NCBI RefSeq assembly: GCF_026262505.1 | Contig: NW_026529233.1 | Coordinates: 1-39,921 of the forward strand | From: Trichomonas vaginalis G3 | Lineage: Eukaryota > Parabasalia > Trichomonadida > Trichomonadidae | Length of the DNA stretch: 39,921 nt | Reading direction: 5' to 3' | Part shown: piece after piece, positions 39,601 to 39,921 of the stretch | How positions within the stretch are numbered: the first letter of the stretch is position 1 | Layout of the letters: every line of letters begins with the position of its first letter | Program-made: the position numbers and the translations under genes | Notes under the pieces: generated by a model | What the model was told of the DNA's origin: nothing | The model's input: the letters and a program-made list of their open reading frames with translations, nothing else | Database searches by the model: none

Positions 39601-39921
39601 AACATCTGAATAAGCTGTATAGTCAAAGATCTCGATCTTCCTTAACGAAGGAATACTACAAAGGAAGAAGTCATAGTTTGATTCAAGGACTTTAGATGCT
39701 AATTCTTGTACTTCTGCTATTGGAGCTTCATTAAGTAACTGATGAACTAATGATCCCATTGTATTGATGTTCAAATGACGCAAAATGTTTCTCTTCTCAT
39801 CAAAGTCGTAATAGAATGTCCACTTCTGTTTGAAAAGGTCTATCTGTCCAATGAACTTTGCCATAACTCTTGGAAACATCTTGTTGAAGTAATCTTTTCC
39901 TCTTGGACTGTATTGGTCAAT
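36685..39921 (-). CDS. Protein-primed family B DNA polymerase (Maverick/Polinton PolB), 5' partial
   Basis: Replicates the element from a protein primer. The frame is open to the window edge (14 codons beyond the ATG at 39879), so the true start may lie outside. Numbered from that ATG: exonuclease ExoI FADFEAS (D383, E385), ExoII HNLSYD (N434, D438), ExoIII YCGQD (Y559, D563); polymerase motif A DFDAVSLYPS (648-657), motif B KLLLNSIYG (803-811), motif C YQDTDS (898-903), and KTY (958-960). All key residues are present and about 145 residues separate motifs A and B, room for the TPR1/TPR2 insertions of protein-primed enzymes. No frameshift in over 3.2 kb. This is the best-preserved gene of fragment C. 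Confidence 0.9.
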   Translation of the reverse strand: MDQYSPRGKDYFNKMFPRVMAKFIGQIDLFKQKWTFYYDFDEKRNILRHLNINTMGSLVHQLLNEAPIAEVQELASKVLESNYDFFLCSIPSLRKIEIFDYTAYSDVDASALRKGTYTPYKLTAEEQVMLDTMRAAGQEKIALKIIKQNHSKKRNRSRNGQLWTWTCKLPINLERYQIFNELNAETAKKMMKDSCFIYACIQAGVDEATINHMREIIRVKDFPMSKIKVIAKETGIRFHVIKYNEKYSNHSYTYEPDEEPKMTVELLLMYDHYMLNEKLPISSMFIKNYEDVCKLCKDWTLEKKMLVNRRYETRYAINSKLVTPLAKVIELLFANNYFEPIRTGELCTYFTTMYNENLEEMIDLTYNERYCARMKKDWSSETKKDMKFPREHVFFADFEASTDGNIHKAYNICFMEDDDDGYTSIWGSDCASKFLEALPDKSLVYFHNLSYDVTFLMSQLEEITGTPIIKGSQTMQIQGKYKGKLLCFKDSYAIISTKLERFPEMFHLTSGEKEVFPYNYYTEELVNTTKVGNIDDAMNHVKDIEAFNENIEKIEDCKIDDEHFDMEVYSSFYCGQDVRILRDGFLKFRNDLMTEFEIDAYDYVSISSISNKLFEKRVYWKNGNLFDLAGKPREYISKCIQGGRCMLAENKKQYNEGELITDFDAVSLYPSAIARLYCLEGIPKVMTEEMKSSEYLLEHLFDDDQAEPTKEKFISGFYCQIEILSIGKNSAFPLIVVNPDINPDLHVARSSNTCCKMFVDHITLQDLIKFQEISCKVIDGYYYDGKRDMTIRNEVKKLFELRAKYKKEGNPIQEIIKLLLNSIYGKTILKPIDKKIRFIKDNKLTDYIIKNYNDIQTIEFIPDSELSCVKSFKPIVRHFNYCPLGVSILSMSKRIMNEVFFTAEDLGLKLFYQDTDSLHLYEKDLDKLAEEYKRRYNRELIGKALGQFHSDFAEITAGHMSKAQRSIFVGKKTYLDELTNDLKEIAFHCRMKGITQDVIALTANQMFPDAIQVHYDEKKGLFFPEKVGEKYSIVELYKSLYEGDEITFDLCIGSKPCFNKNKDFTISTKSSFERKLKF

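Noticed and set aside
1..39921. tRNA or rRNA genes
   Set aside because: No cloverleaf with the GTTC box or rRNA-like stretch was noticed on either strand while reading. A covariance-model scan would be needed to exclude them fully.

Overview
The window looks like a chromosome of a parabasalid flagellate (Trichomonas/Tritrichomonas-like). The evidence is a BspA-type leucine-rich surface protein, parallel beta-helix proteins, a DUF3447/ankyrin protein, a flagellar SPEF1-like protein, and intron-poor genes in very A+T-rich spacers. Several separate pieces of Maverick/Polinton elements (large protein-primed DNA transposons with capsid genes) are also present. The species cannot be fixed from the sequence alone.

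Layout. 1-1190: unassigned, unusually G+C-rich at first. 1192-18237: mostly host genes, namely a VPS33-like C-terminus, ERV46/ERGIC3, a C2 protein, an ankyrin protein, a SPEF1-like CH protein, a GRAM/VASt (Aster/LAM-like) protein, a long beta-helix protein, and a BspA-like gene split by a ~216-bp TA-flanked MITE. 18238-19430: gene debris including a protein-kinase scrap. 19431-24451: Maverick fragment A (two small genes, a frameshifted unknown gene, a packaging ATPase, a penton-like capsid gene, a basic virion-like protein and an acidic small protein). 24455-25932: Maverick fragment B, a truncated ATPase head to head with a decayed penton-like gene, homologous to but clearly diverged from the pair in A. 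26261-33210: host region with a Ser-rich one-pass surface protein whose tail is split by a ~760-bp insertion, an importin-beta-like karyopherin, and a headless beta-helix gene. 33556-39921: Maverick fragment C (broken D12-class adenine methyltransferase, probable double-jelly-roll major capsid protein, two small proteins, and a protein-primed family B DNA polymerase running off the right edge).

In the Maverick parts, genes are packed head to head across 9-34 bp, or end to end. G+C-rich hairpins usually sit just 3' of the genes. In two divergent pairs the start codon of each gene, read on the other strand, is a trichomonad Inr-like TCATTT. Replication (PolB), packaging (ATPase), capsid (MCP, penton-like) and DNA modification (MTase) functions are all present, but spread over non-contiguous fragments. 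No integrase or protease was seen.

Many genes, including likely essential single-copy ones (karyopherin, ERV46), carry one-base frame breaks. Most behave as a missing base, which points to uncorrected long-read indels at least as much as to decay. Joined gene spans below are therefore interpretive.
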